Origin: Nocardia rhamnosiphila NBRC 108938
GTDB taxonomy: Bacteria > Actinomycetota > Actinomycetes > Mycobacteriales > Mycobacteriaceae
Direction of reading: 5' to 3'
Length of the DNA: 64,000 nucleotides
Assembly (NCBI RefSeq): GCF_000720425.1
Contig: NZ_JOAJ01000001.1
Span: 496,001 to 560,000, forward strand
The position numbers and the translations under genes were made by a program. Below are positions 53,488-62,969 of the stretch, piece by piece (the first letter of the stretch is position 1; each line of letters begins with the position of its first letter). The notes below the pieces were generated by a model. The model was not told where the DNA came from. It did not search any database and worked only from the letters and a program-made list of their open reading frames with translations.

Positions 53488-54365
53488 CCGGATTCGCGCA
53501 ACAGATCGTCGAAGGCCTCAGCGCCGGGGCCCTCTACGCCGGAATGGCGCTGGCGCTCGTCCTCATCTACCGGTTCACCGGCATCGTCAACTTCGCGCAG
53601 GGCGAACTGGCCATGTTCTCGGCATTCCTGGCCTGGCAACTGGTCGAGAGCGGGATGCCGTTCTGGGCGGCGCTGCCGGTGACCGTCGCCGTATCCTTCG
53701 CCGGCGGCATGCTCATCGAGCGGCTCGTGATCCGGCCGGTCGGGGGAGCCCCGGAACTCACCCTGGTGATCGTCACCATCGGACTGTTCTTCTTCGTGAA
53801 CGCGGCCGCGGGCTGGATCTGGTCGTATCAGCTGAAATCCTTTCCCAACCCGTTCCCGGAGGGGTCGCTGCGGATGGGCGGCGTCACCGCCGGCTACGGC
53901 AGCCTCGGTGTTCTCGTCGTCGTGGCGATGGTGATGACACTGCTGTACGTGCTGTTCCGGTACACCCGGATCGGCCTGGCGATGCGGGCGGTGGCCGCGA
54001 ACCCGCAATCGGCGCGGCTGGTGGGTATCGGGGTCGGCACCGTACTGGCGCTCGGCTGGGGCCTGGCCGCCGCCGTCGGCGCGGTCTCGGGCGTGCTCTC
54101 GGCGCCACTGCTGTTCCTGGAACCCAACATGATGGGCGGGGTCCTCATCTATGCCTTCGCGGCGGCCACCCTCGGTGGATTCGACAGTCCCGGCGGGGCG
54201 GTGGCCGGCGGACTGATCGTCGGTGTCGCGGAAACCCTGGCCGGCGCCTACCTCGACGTGATCGGCACCGAACTCAAGATCGGTGTTCCGCTGGTCATCA
54301 TCCTCGGCGTGCTGCTGCTGCGGCCGCAGGGACTGTTCGGCACCGCGGCGGTGGAAAGGGTATGA
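53484..54365 (+). CDS. livH: Branched-chain amino acid-type ABC transporter permease (LivH-like)
   Basis: A 293-residue permease with about eight membrane helices. It starts VTGFAQQIVEGLSAGALYAG, includes YRFTGIVNFAQGELAMFSAF, and ends LLRPQGLFG, all family hallmarks. The GTG overlaps the livF TGA. The frame is open upstream, but there it only mirrors livF and the start of livF's predecessor. Confidence 0.93.
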   Translation: MTGFAQQIVEGLSAGALYAGMALALVLIYRFTGIVNFAQGELAMFSAFLAWQLVESGMPFWAALPVTVAVSFAGGMLIERLVIRPVGGAPELTLVIVTIGLFFFVNAAAGWIWSYQLKSFPNPFPEGSLRMGGVTAGYGSLGVLVVVAMVMTLLYVLFRYTRIGLAMRAVAANPQSARLVGIGVGTVLALGWGLAAAVGAVSGVLSAPLLFLEPNMMGGVLIYAFAAATLGGFDSPGGAVAGGLIVGVAETLAGAYLDVIGTELKIGVPLVIILGVLLLRPQGLFGTAAVERV

Positions 54366-55414
54366 GCGATATGGGATCTCGTCACTCCACCGTGGAAGCG
54401 GATCGGGCGGCTCCGGATCGAGCGGCGCCGCGCGTCCGGGGGAGGCGGATCGGCGCGTCCGGGCCCGCCGCGGCGGTGCTGCTGGCGGCCGCCTGCTGGG
54501 CGCCGTTCGAACTGGCGCCGTTCCATACCTTCCAGCTGTCGATGGCCATGGTCTACGCGGTCGCGCTGCTCGGGCTGAACCTGCTGGTGGGGCATACCGG
54601 ACAGATATCACTGGGCCACGGCGCGTTCTTCGCGGTCGGCGCCTACACCGCGGCGGTGCTGATGGACCGCTGGGACCTTCCGTACGGGGTGACCCTGCCG
54701 GCCGCGGCGGCAGTGGCCTTCGTCCTCGGCCTCGCGCTCGGTATTCCGGCGCTGCGATTGCGCGGTTTGTACCTCGCCCTCGTCACGCTGGCGATCGCGA
54801 TCTTCCTGGTTCCGCTGCTCAAACGGTTCGAATCGGTGACCGGCGGGTCCATGGGCCTGACCCTGGACACACCGCGGCCGCCGGCCCGGCTCGGCCTGGC
54901 CGGGGACCAGTGGCTGTACTTCCTGGCGCTCGCGGTCACCGTGGTGAGCTACCTGCTGGTCGCCGGTCTGCTGCGCTCCCGGGTGGGCCGGGCGTTGCAC
55001 GCGGTGCGGGACAACGAGATCGCCGCCGAGGTGATGGGGGTGCGCCCGGCGTTCTACAAGACCCTGGCCTTCGCCTGGGGCGCGATGTTCGCCGGGGTCG
55101 CCGGCTGTGTCCACATCTGGGTGATCGGCTACGTCTCACCGGATTCGTTCACCCTCACCCTCTCCATCACGCTGCTCGCGGGGCTGGTCGTCGGCGGTCT
55201 CGGCGGGCACTGGGGGCCCCTGCTGGGCGGCGTGTTCGTCATGTACGTCCCGAATATCGCCCAGGACGTCAATCAGGCCGCGCCGGGGGTGGTCTTCGGA
55301 CTCCTGATCATCGCGGTCATGTACCTCGCGCCGAATGGAGCGGCCGGACTCGTCGGCCGGGCGGCGCACTGGCTCGGACACCGAGCGGGGAAAGGAAGAA
55401 CCGATGCGCACTAG
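54362..55414 (+). CDS. livM: Branched-chain amino acid-type ABC transporter permease (LivM-like)
   Basis: A 350-residue permease. After ~35 hydrophilic residues, the family core begins at LLGLNLLVGHTGQISLGHGA. The EAA-like cytoplasmic loop is RVGRALHAVRDNEIAAEVMGV, and LVVGGLGGHWGPLLGGVF follows. Its ATG overlaps the livH stop, and its end overlaps the binding-protein gene by 11 bp. Confidence 0.93.
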   Translation: MSDMGSRHSTVEADRAAPDRAAPRVRGRRIGASGPAAAVLLAAACWAPFELAPFHTFQLSMAMVYAVALLGLNLLVGHTGQISLGHGAFFAVGAYTAAVLMDRWDLPYGVTLPAAAAVAFVLGLALGIPALRLRGLYLALVTLAIAIFLVPLLKRFESVTGGSMGLTLDTPRPPARLGLAGDQWLYFLALAVTVVSYLLVAGLLRSRVGRALHAVRDNEIAAEVMGVRPAFYKTLAFAWGAMFAGVAGCVHIWVIGYVSPDSFTLTLSITLLAGLVVGGLGGHWGPLLGGVFVMYVPNIAQDVNQAAPGVVFGLLIIAVMYLAPNGAAGLVGRAAHWLGHRAGKGRTDAH

Positions 55415-56657
55415 AGGGATACAGGCGGCGGCCGTCGCGGCCGCGATACTGTTCGCGGTCGCCGGCTGCGGTGACCGCGAGGAGGCCGGTGGCCCGGTGG
55501 CCTCCGGCGACTGCCGCGGGCAGCAGACCACAGGGCTCACCGATACCGGTATGAAGCTGGGCGGTGTGTTCCCGCTGTCCGGTCCGGCGTCGGCCTACGC
55601 CGAACTTCCCAAGGGGATGCAGGCCTACTTCGACTATGTCAATGCCGAACAGGGCGGGATCGACGGGCGCCGGGTCGAGTATCTGCTGCGCGACGACGGC
55701 TACCAGCCGCCCAAGACCGTGGAGGAGACCCGGCGCCTGGTCGAGCAGGATCAGGTGTTCGCGGTTCTGTCCACCCTCGGCACACCCACTTCGGCGGCGG
55801 TCTGGGATTACCTGAACCAGCGCGAGGTCCCGCAGATCTTCGTGGCGGGCGGTGCCACGCAATGGGGTGTGGGCGACGCGCATCCGTGGACCATCGGCTG
55901 GCAGCCCAGCTACCGCGCGGAAGGGCAGGTGTTCGCCCGGTATGTGCGGGAGCAGAAACCGGACGCGACCGTCGCCGTGCTTTACCAGAACGATGATTTC
56001 GGGAAGGACCTGCTGGCCAGCTTCACCGAGGCCACCGCGGGCAGCGGGGTCCGGGTGATCGCCGAACAGAGCTACGAGGTCACCGACCCGACGGTCGATC
56101 CGCAGCTGCGCAATCTCGCCGGGTCGAAAGCCGATGTGCTGCTGAACTTCGCGACCCCCAAGTTCGCCGCCCAGACGCTGGCGGCCGACGCGCGCAATCC
56201 CGAGTGGAATCCGCTGCACATCCTCACCCAGGTCTCGAGCACCATGAGCGTGCTCGCCCCGGTCGGTTTTCCGAATGTGCAGAATGTCGTCACCTCGGTG
56301 TTCGTCAAGGACCCGGCCGATCCGCAGTGGGCCGGCGATCCCGGGATGAAGCTGTACCGGGACAAGGTGGCCCGGTACCAGCCCGGCGCCGACCCCGCCG
56401 ACGGTTACACCCTCGTGGGCTGGGCCATGGCCCAGAGTTTCCACAAGACCTTCGACGCCGCGTCCTGCAAGACCCGCGAGGGCCTGCGCGACGCCATGCG
56501 CTCACTCGACGACGTCGCGATCGATCTGCTGCTGCCCGGTATCACCCTGCGCACCGGCGACGGCGACGGATTCCCCATGGAGGCCATGCGGATCCAGCGG
56601 TTCGAAGGGGACCGCTGGATGCTCGCCGGCGATCTCGTCGACACCGCGGGCCGGTGA
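55404..56657 (+). CDS. livK: Branched-chain amino acid-type ABC transporter substrate-binding lipoprotein
   Basis: A 417-residue lipoprotein. The signal AAAVAAAILFAVAGC ends at the acylated Cys. The binding fold shows GGVFPLSGPASAYAELPKGMQAYFDYVN, RRVEYLLRDDGYQPPKTVEETRRL and VAVLYQNDDFGKDLL, as in type I periplasmic binding proteins for branched-chain amino acids or amides. It is the last gene of the operon, and the AAAGGAAGAACC ribosome-binding site lies within livM. Confidence 0.92.
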   Translation: MRTRGIQAAAVAAAILFAVAGCGDREEAGGPVASGDCRGQQTTGLTDTGMKLGGVFPLSGPASAYAELPKGMQAYFDYVNAEQGGIDGRRVEYLLRDDGYQPPKTVEETRRLVEQDQVFAVLSTLGTPTSAAVWDYLNQREVPQIFVAGGATQWGVGDAHPWTIGWQPSYRAEGQVFARYVREQKPDATVAVLYQNDDFGKDLLASFTEATAGSGVRVIAEQSYEVTDPTVDPQLRNLAGSKADVLLNFATPKFAAQTLAADARNPEWNPLHILTQVSSTMSVLAPVGFPNVQNVVTSVFVKDPADPQWAGDPGMKLYRDKVARYQPGADPADGYTLVGWAMAQSFHKTFDAASCKTREGLRDAMRSLDDVAIDLLLPGITLRTGDGDGFPMEAMRIQRFEGDRWMLAGDLVDTAGR

Positions 56658-56734
56658 ACCCCCGCCCACCGATACGTCCGCGGCGCGATCCGGCGCCGGC
56701 GGCCCGCCTCGATCAAGTGATGAGGACACACACC

Positions 56735-57469
56735 ATGAAAATCAGAACCAGCGTAGCGACCGCCGCGATAGCGGTCGCCTCCCTCGGCGCGGCGGCCGCC
56801 CCGGCCTACGCCCAGCCCGCGCCCGTACCGCGGGAACTCACCTACGAGATCACCCAGGAGGGCGCCTCCGCGGTGGTGGACACGAACGGGAAATGGCAGC
56901 TGGCGGGTGACCAGCTGATTCTGAAGGCCGTCGACGACACCCCGCTGACCACGGTTCCGCTGACCTATCGCAAGGACGATATCGCCTACCCGATCGCGGC
57001 CCGGATCGACGGCGGCACCGCGGTGCTCACCCCGCGGCGCGACGGCGGCGTCCCGGTGGCGCCGGTGCGGGCGCCGGTGATCACCCCCGAGCAGGCGGGT
57101 AAGGAGATCGCCGAGCAGTTCACCCCGCGGGACCTGCAAGCGCTCGGTGTGTTCACCCAGCGCGCGACCATGAGCGCGGCCATCGCCGGCGCGATCGGCG
57201 CGGTGCTCGGCGGCAGTCTCGGCTGTGTCCTGGGCGCCGCGACCGGCGCGCTGGTGTCCAGCCCGATCGCCCTGCTGCTGGTGCCGTTCGTCGGGGCCAC
57301 CATCGGCGGCTGCGTGGCGGGCGCGGCGACACTCGGCGCCGCGGGCGGCATCATCGGCGCCTTCCTCATCGGCGGTCCGGTCGCCGTATTCGCTGCCTTC
57401 CAGTACTTCTCGACCATTCTGTCGCCGTGCCCGCCGGAGCATCCGGCCTGCCGGCCCAGTACGCCGTAG
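56735..57469 (+). CDS. Secreted glycine-zipper protein of unknown function
   Basis: A 244-residue protein with signal peptide (VATAAIAVASLGAAAAPAYAQP). A soluble beta-type domain follows to about residue 115 (YEITQEGASAVVDTNGKWQL, PLTYRKDDIAYPIAARIDGG). The C-terminal part is Gly/Ala-rich and hydrophobic (GAIGAVLGGSLGCVLGAATG and further repeats), which suggests membrane insertion. It ends with CPPEHPAC. This layout recurs in Nocardia cell-envelope proteins, but the function is unknown. It stands 77 bp after the liv operon and ends before a strong terminator. Confidence 0.75.
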   Translation: MKIRTSVATAAIAVASLGAAAAPAYAQPAPVPRELTYEITQEGASAVVDTNGKWQLAGDQLILKAVDDTPLTTVPLTYRKDDIAYPIAARIDGGTAVLTPRRDGGVPVAPVRAPVITPEQAGKEIAEQFTPRDLQALGVFTQRATMSAAIAGAIGAVLGGSLGCVLGAATGALVSSPIALLLVPFVGATIGGCVAGAATLGAAGGIIGAFLIGGPVAVFAAFQYFSTILSPCPPEHPACRPSTP

Positions 57470-57490
57470 ACCGGTCGCCGCCGGAACGCC

Positions 57491-57527
57491 CGGCCGGCCC
57501 GTTCCGGAAAATGGAACGGGCCGGCCG
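57491..57527. terminator. Bidirectional hairpin terminator
   Basis: CGGCCGGCCCGTTCC (57491-57505) and GGAACGGGCCGGCCG (57513-57527) form a perfect 15-bp stem with a GGAAAAT loop between two convergent genes. Confidence 0.8.
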
Positions 57528-57539
57528 TCGCGGCGTACC

Positions 57540-58589
57540 TCACCGCCATCCCGTCGCGTACTGCAATACCAGCGCGGACGCCGCGAGCGTCACCGCGAGG
57601 ACGGCGCCGAACAGCAGCGGTCGCGGCCCGGCCGCGCGCAGCCGCCGCCAGGTGAGCGAGGTACCGATCGCGGCGAGGACCGCGGCGACGAGCCAGGAAC
57701 TGAGGCCGGTGAGCCGGTCGGTCCAGCCGGCCGGCAGCACGCCGAGCCCGGCGACGATCGATGCCGCGACGAACAGCACGACGAACAGTGGAACGCTGCG
57801 CCACAGCGGAGCGCGCGGTGCCGACGGTGCGGCGCGACGGGCGGACAGGTGCAGGCCGAGACACAGCGGGACGATCATCAGGCTGCGCACCAGTTTCACG
57901 ATCACCGCGAAACTCGCCGCCGCCGGGCCGAAGGCGATACCGGCGGCCAATACCGAGGAGGTGTCGTTGACCGCGGTACCCGCCCACAGTCCGAACGCCC
58001 GCTCCGACATACCCAGCAGTCGGCCGAGCGGCGGATAGACCAGCACCGCGGCGATATTGAAGACGAAAATGGTGCCGAGCGCGTAGGCCACCCGTTCGCG
58101 GTCCGGTTTCAGGACCGCGGTGGCGGCCGCGATCGCCGACGCGCCGCAGATGGCGGACCCCGCCGCGATCAGTACTGTCGATTCACGGTGCAGCGCCAGC
58201 AGCCGTCCCACCACGACCGCGGTCACGGCCGCCACGCCCAGTGTGCCCAGCAGCACCACGGCGGTTTCCCGGCCGACGGTGAGCACCGCGTCCAGGGGCA
58301 GGCCGAGTCCCATCAGCACGATCGCGACGCCCAGCAGATGCTGCCGTGCCCAGTCCAGCCCGGGGCCGAACCGGTCCGACCGTGCGACCCGACCGCCCAG
58401 GATCGTCCCGCAGGCCAAGGCCAGCACCGGAGCTCCCGCGAGCGGGACGGCAACGGCCAGTGCGGTGGCCACGGTTGCCAGCGCGGCCGCCAGCATCAGG
58501 CCCGGAAACCTGCGATACACCTCGTTCACCCCTGTGACCTTGCTGAATGTCGGCGCGGGCCGGTAGCCGCCGATTCCGGAGGACCTCAT
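57540..58589 (-). CDS. YeiH-family putative sulfate exporter (UPF0324)
   Basis: A 349-residue membrane protein with about ten helices. The family segments are LALACGTILGGRVARSDRF, LLGVAIVLMGLGLPL, AAGSAICGASAIAAATAVLK and GTAVNDTSSVLAAG. YeiH-type proteins are thought to export sulfate or a related anion, and are often paired with LysR regulators as here. The ATG start gives 37 bp to the divergent LysR gene. A GTG further in (VNEVYRRF) is also possible. Confidence 0.85.
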   Translation of the reverse strand: MRSSGIGGYRPAPTFSKVTGVNEVYRRFPGLMLAAALATVATALAVAVPLAGAPVLALACGTILGGRVARSDRFGPGLDWARQHLLGVAIVLMGLGLPLDAVLTVGRETAVVLLGTLGVAAVTAVVVGRLLALHRESTVLIAAGSAICGASAIAAATAVLKPDRERVAYALGTIFVFNIAAVLVYPPLGRLLGMSERAFGLWAGTAVNDTSSVLAAGIAFGPAAASFAVIVKLVRSLMIVPLCLGLHLSARRAAPSAPRAPLWRSVPLFVVLFVAASIVAGLGVLPAGWTDRLTGLSSWLVAAVLAAIGTSLTWRRLRAAGPRPLLFGAVLAVTLAASALVLQYATGWR

Positions 58590-58625
58590 AAGAAAACCTG
58601 ATGACCGGCGTTCCATAATCGATGC

Positions 58626-59531
58626 GTGACCCTGCCGCCCACCACCCCCGACCTCGCGGTGCTCGACCTGCTGGTCTCCGTGGCGGATACCGGCAGCCTC
58701 GGCGCCGCGGCCCGGCGACACGGGATGACCCAGCCCGCCGCGAGTATGCGGATCAGTGCCCTCGAGCGGCGGTTGCGATTACGGTTGCTCGACCGGGGAC
58801 CCACCGGTTCCACGCTCACCGAACCCGGTCGCGCCGTGGTCGATCAGGCGCGCACGGTGCTCGCCGCGGCCCGGACGTTCAACGAGACCGTCGCCGCCCT
58901 GCATTCCGCCGATACTCCCCGGCTGCGCATCGCGGCCTCCAAAACCATTGCCGACCACCGGATGCCGCAGTGGCTCGCCGATCTGCGCGGGGTCCGGCCG
59001 GATATCGCGGTCTCGTTGGAGGTCGACAACACGGCCCAGGTGGAAGCCATGGTGCGTGCGGGTGCGGCCGATATCGGTTTCGTCGAGGGCCCGCATCCGC
59101 CGCCCGGTCTCGGCGGCCGGGTGCTCGGCGCGGACGAACTACTGGTGGTGGTGGGACCCACGCATCCGTGGGCCGCCCGTACCCATCCGGTGAGCCTGCG
59201 CGAGCTGGCGACGACCCCACTGCTGTGGCGCGAATCGGGGTCCGGGACCCGGGAAACGGTCCAGGAGATCCTGAGCTCCTACGGTCCGCCGGCGCCGCCC
59301 GCCGCCGAACTCGGCTCGGCGGTCGCCATCGTCGCCGCCGCCCGGAGCGGGATGGCGCCGGCGGTGCTCAGCACTCTTGTCGCCGCCCCGGAACTGGCCG
59401 CCGGTGCGCTGCATCAGGTCGCGTTGGCCGACTCGGTAGTACTGACCAGGCAGTTTCGTGCCATCTGGCGGCGCGGCAACCCGCCGGCGGATGCGGCGGA
59501 GAGCCTCGTGCGGTGCGCGACCGCACGGTGA
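58626..59531 (+). CDS. LysR-family transcriptional regulator
   Basis: A 301-residue protein. The N-terminal helix-turn-helix (GSLGAAARRHGMTQPAASMRISALERRL) is canonical, followed by the two-lobed ligand domain (ADIGFVEGPHPP). It lies 36 bp from the divergent YeiH-type transporter, so it probably activates that gene and represses itself, as is common for LysR pairs. It starts with GTG. Confidence 0.9.
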   Translation: MTLPPTTPDLAVLDLLVSVADTGSLGAAARRHGMTQPAASMRISALERRLRLRLLDRGPTGSTLTEPGRAVVDQARTVLAAARTFNETVAALHSADTPRLRIAASKTIADHRMPQWLADLRGVRPDIAVSLEVDNTAQVEAMVRAGAADIGFVEGPHPPPGLGGRVLGADELLVVVGPTHPWAARTHPVSLRELATTPLLWRESGSGTRETVQEILSSYGPPAPPAAELGSAVAIVAAARSGMAPAVLSTLVAAPELAAGALHQVALADSVVLTRQFRAIWRRGNPPADAAESLVRCATAR

Positions 59532-59570
59532 ACCGTCCGTATCCGGGACACAGATGGCATGCTGTCCCGT

Positions 59571-60422
59571 ATGGCCGCTATTCGCCTCGATATCTCCGAC
59601 TCCGTCGCCACCATCACGCTCGACCGCCCGGACAAACTCAACGCCTTCACCACCGCGATGGGTTACGAGCTGATCGAGGCGTTCGACACCTGCGACCGTG
59701 ACGACGCGGTACGTGCCGTGGTGCTCACCGGCGCCGGACGCGCCTTCTGTGCCGGCGCAGACCTGTCGGCCGGCGCGGAGACCTTCGTCGCCCCCGAGGA
59801 GGCGGCGACCGAGGACTTCCGCGACGGTGGCGGGGAACTGGTGCTGCGGATGTTCGAATCGCGTAAACCCATTATCGCCGCGATCAACGGGCCCGCCGTC
59901 GGGGTGGGCATCACCATGACGCTGGCCGCCGATTTCCGGCTGGCTGCCGACAACGCTCGGATCGGTTTCGTGTTCAATCGGCGCGGTATCGTCCCGGAGT
60001 CCTGTTCCAGCTGGTTCCTGCCGCGCCTGGTCTCCATGCAGAAGGCGCTGGACTGGGTGTACTCGGGCCGGCTCATCGATGCGGCCGAGGCGCACGAGGC
60101 CGGACTGTTCTACGGGCTGTATCCGGCGGAGAGTCTGCTGGAACAGGCCTATGCGCTGGCACGCCGGATCACCGAGCATTCCGCTCCGGTCTCGGTGGCG
60201 CTGTCGCGGCAGATGTTGTGGCGCGGGCTGGGTGCCGATCATCCGATGATCGCGCATCGGGTCGAATCGCGCGGTATCCACAGCCGGGGTGCCAGCGCCG
60301 ACGCGAAGGAAGGCGTGTCGTCGTTCCTGGAGAAGCGGCCCGCGCGGTATCCCGACAGTGTGGCGCGCGATCTGCCGGATATCTTCGGTGACGATCTGCC
60401 GGTACCGCCGTTCCGGCGCTGA
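59571..60422 (+). CDS. Enoyl-CoA hydratase/isomerase family protein
   Basis: A 283-residue crotonase-fold enzyme. It has VATITLDRPDKLNAFTTAM, GAGRAFCAGADLSAG (first oxyanion-hole strand), GPAVGVGITMTLAADFRLAA (second) and a Glu in GIVPESCSSW at a catalytic position. It would hydrate or isomerise an acyl-CoA double bond. An in-frame ATG 12 nt upstream is possible. The pathway is not clear from its neighbours. Confidence 0.87.
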   Translation: MAAIRLDISDSVATITLDRPDKLNAFTTAMGYELIEAFDTCDRDDAVRAVVLTGAGRAFCAGADLSAGAETFVAPEEAATEDFRDGGGELVLRMFESRKPIIAAINGPAVGVGITMTLAADFRLAADNARIGFVFNRRGIVPESCSSWFLPRLVSMQKALDWVYSGRLIDAAEAHEAGLFYGLYPAESLLEQAYALARRITEHSAPVSVALSRQMLWRGLGADHPMIAHRVESRGIHSRGASADAKEGVSSFLEKRPARYPDSVARDLPDIFGDDLPVPPFRR

Positions 60423-60548
60423 TCCGGAATCCCTGCTGGGAGTGTACTTTCGGTGACAGATACCTGGGCAAAGGTGAGTTCGCAAAAGTGCGCGCGGGGT
60501 TCGGCGCGGGTCTAGGATCTGTGGCACAACGAGTTTCGGAGGTGCTGC

Positions 60549-61601
60549 ATGCCGGACGAAGTCCTGGCGCCCAACATCGAGCTTTTCTCCCGCAACGGTT
60601 TCGCCGGTCCGAACACGACCATCGTGCGCGCCCAGTACCGGCCCCGTTTCCTGCACGCCCGCGGCGAATACGTGCCGCGGCGCTTCCACACCTGGGATCT
60701 ACCCGCCGGTGTGTTCGCCGAGCCGAAGGCCCTACCGGTCCCGATTCTCGAGGGTGACGGCATCGGCTTCGAACTGAACCGGCGCTCGGCCGCGATGTCC
60801 TTCGGTTATGTCAATGTCCGGTCCGACGAACTGCACTACATCGTGTCCGGGCGCGGCGAACTCGACACCGAGGTGGGCACGCTCGACGTGCGGGCCGGGG
60901 ATATCGTCCTGATCCCGCGCGCGGTCACCTATCGGTGGGGCGAGATCGCCGAGGAGATCAACGAGTTCATCGTGGTCACCGCCTCCGAGCTCCACCTCGA
61001 CCCCGAAGGCGCGCCCGGCACCTTCAATCCCGACCTGCACCTGGACCGGCCCACTCCGCACGGCCGCCCCGGGCTACCGGTCGACGACGAATACGAGGTG
61101 GTCGTCCGCACCGGCGACACCTTCACCTCGTATTTCTACGATGTCGATCCCATTCCGTGCCTCGATGTACTCGGCGCCCCGCTCGTCGTCCGTTTCAACC
61201 TCGAACATGTGCAGGGTCTCGCCGTCGCCGAGGGCGGTCTCGCCCCGGCGCGGCTCATGAGCAGCACCTCGGGCGACGATTTCGTCTTCGGCACCGGTAG
61301 CCGGCGCAGTACCCGCCCGCCGGTTCACCACAACGCCGATTTCGACGAGGTCATCTGCTACGCCATGGGGCCGTCCCCGTGGGGTTCGGTCGATACGCCC
61401 GGGACCGTCACCTGGACGCCCAAGGGCCTGCTGCACCAGGGGCCCGAAGAGGATGTGCAACCCGGGTACCGCGCATTCCTCATCGAGACCAGGTCGGACC
61501 TGACCATGACCCCGGCCGGCCGCGATATCGCGCATCTGATGGAAACCGATCAGTACGGTGTCCATCCGGCCGAGGGGCAGACGGCCGCGGCCGCCCGCTG
61601 A
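60549..61601 (+). CDS. Homogentisate 1,2-dioxygenase-like cupin
   Basis: A 350-residue two-cupin protein. N-terminal RNGFAGPNTTIVRAQYRPRF and ELHYIVSGRGELDTEVGTLD match the family. In the C-terminal half PPVHHNADFDE and PKGLLHQGP supply His, Glu and His in positions expected for iron. It is shorter than canonical homogentisate dioxygenases (over 400 residues), so the exact substrate (homogentisate or another dihydroxyphenylacetate) is uncertain. GGAGG lies 6 nt before the ATG. A -10-like TAGGAT lies at about 60514. Confidence 0.75.
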   Translation: MPDEVLAPNIELFSRNGFAGPNTTIVRAQYRPRFLHARGEYVPRRFHTWDLPAGVFAEPKALPVPILEGDGIGFELNRRSAAMSFGYVNVRSDELHYIVSGRGELDTEVGTLDVRAGDIVLIPRAVTYRWGEIAEEINEFIVVTASELHLDPEGAPGTFNPDLHLDRPTPHGRPGLPVDDEYEVVVRTGDTFTSYFYDVDPIPCLDVLGAPLVVRFNLEHVQGLAVAEGGLAPARLMSSTSGDDFVFGTGSRRSTRPPVHHNADFDEVICYAMGPSPWGSVDTPGTVTWTPKGLLHQGPEEDVQPGYRAFLIETRSDLTMTPAGRDIAHLMETDQYGVHPAEGQTAAAAR

Positions 61602-61609
61602 GCACGGTG

Positions 61610-61641
61610 CTCCGGCCGGTTCGATGAAGGGGCCGGCCGGA
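61610..61641. terminator. Bidirectional hairpin terminator
   Basis: TCCGGCCGG (61610-61618) and CCGGCCGGA (61633-61641) form a 9-bp stem that can be extended by GTG/CAC after a mismatch. It sits between the convergent cupin and hydrolase genes. Confidence 0.65.
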
Positions 61642-61644
61642 ACA

Positions 61645-62463
61645 CTAGGTCAGCCGATCGAGCCAGCGCACCAGGGTCTCGGTTCCGTCCCGGAATCCGG
61701 CGGACCGGGGCCGGTTGAGGAAGCCGTGCCGGGTGCCGGGCACGATCACATGGTCGGTCTCGATCCCGGCGTCGGTGAGTTCCTCGGCGAAGGTCGTACT
61801 CGACGCGCTCAACGAGTCGTAGGCGGCGTCGAGCAGCAGCACCGGCGGCAGCCCGGTCAATTTCGCTCCGCCCGGGAAGACGTCCGGATCGCGCAGCAGC
61901 TCTTCCGAGCCCACATAGTTGAGATTCATCCGCCGGATGACATCCCGGGTGAAAGTGCCGATCCGGCGCCGGCCGCGCAGCCGGGCGCGCACCGGTTCCG
62001 GAAGGCGGGGGAGTTCGGCGTGCAGGGTGGCATAGGCCAGGGCCAGCCCGGCCGGTCCCGGCCCGCTCGAGTCGCGTAGCCGCAGCGCGGCGGATGCGGC
62101 GAGGCAGGCGCCCGCGAGCACGGTGCGGGGTTCGTCGGTCATCAGGTCCGCGACCGCGGTGAGTACATCGTCGAGCGGCGCCGGATACCGGTTGTCCGAC
62201 GGCCGGTACTTCGGCGGGCCCCACGCCCGGAACCGGGGGACCAGCGCGTAATCGACGGTGCGTACCCGGCGCCCGGACGCGGCGACCCGCAGGGCCACCG
62301 CATGCGATTCCAGCTGGTCGAGCCCGCCCGAGACGAACGCCCCACCGTGGATCCACAGCAGCGGCGGGGCCGCCGGGTCCGGTGCGGCGGGAAGATACTC
62401 GCGGATCGGTATCCGGCCCCGGAGTCCGGAAAGGTGCCTGTCACGGATCTGCGTGTCGCCCAT
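61645..62463 (-). CDS. Alpha/beta hydrolase (HSL-like) with Cys in the nucleophile position
   Basis: A 272-residue protein of the hormone-sensitive-lipase/acetyl-esterase type. The oxyanion motif HGG is at residues 39-41 (LLWIHGGAFVSGG). The nucleophile elbow, normally GxSxG, reads LAGACLAASAA, with Cys120 where Ser is expected. Asp212 or Asp216 and His246 (VPGTRHGFLN) complete a possible triad. Cys nucleophiles occur in dienelactone hydrolases, so activity may be altered rather than lost. The ATG has GAGG 7 nt upstream. Confidence 0.8.
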   Translation of the reverse strand: MGDTQIRDRHLSGLRGRIPIREYLPAAPDPAAPPLLWIHGGAFVSGGLDQLESHAVALRVAASGRRVRTVDYALVPRFRAWGPPKYRPSDNRYPAPLDDVLTAVADLMTDEPRTVLAGACLAASAALRLRDSSGPGPAGLALAYATLHAELPRLPEPVRARLRGRRRIGTFTRDVIRRMNLNYVGSEELLRDPDVFPGGAKLTGLPPVLLLDAAYDSLSASSTTFAEELTDAGIETDHVIVPGTRHGFLNRPRSAGFRDGTETLVRWLDRLT

Positions 62464-62969
62464 CCATAGTCCTCGATCCGGAATCCTGCCCCGCCCGGAC
62501 GGCGTCCGCGGGGTCCACGTATCGCGTGCACCGCCGGCTCGGCGCCGTACGGTCCCGGCGATGGTATCGCCGGGCCGTCGCGGCCCGGCATCGGCGGTAT
62601 CGCCGACCGCGGTGCGAGTGGTGGTCGGCGCCTTCCTCTTGTCTCTGCCCGGACGAGACCGATCGCTCCGGAGGGTCGAGCCCGATGGTGAACAGCACGC
62701 CGGGTCCGAGGCCGGCGACTGATGAGTGCGAGGGCGGCCACGAAGGCGAGCAGGCCGGCGGCGGGACCAGTCGTCGTGACCACGAGCATCCGACGCCGCA
62801 CGCGAGATGATCGCCGATTCCCGGTCCCGGGAATCGGCGGCCGCCGCGCGTCTCACCTCGAATTACGCCATTGGTACCGGACATACCGGTCACTCGCGCC
62901 GGGTCGCGGGTGCCCCAACTCACAGCGGTGTGCGGAAACCTCGCCGCGGGTCGCCTGTTGCACGAAAGC
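62464..62969. other. Divergent intergenic region between hydrolase and MFS genes
   Basis: About 500 bp. It must contain the promoters of both divergent genes. A minus-strand frame starting near 62801 encodes RRRMLVVTTTGPAAGLLAFV, with one hydrophobic segment, but it runs on into the hydrolase in another frame and I do not call it. Nothing else was recognised. Confidence 0.4.

Noticed and set aside
52650..54365. Apparent long ORF covering livF and livH, and a similar one at 53384-55414 for livM
   Set aside because: The upstream parts mirror neighbouring genes in another frame. Family N-termini begin at the overlapping GTG and ATG codons.
62142..62801. Minus-strand frame with a hydrophobic N-terminus in the hydrolase-MFS gap
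   Set aside because: After about 25 residues it becomes a low-complexity shadow of the hydrolase gene. There is no support for a separate protein.
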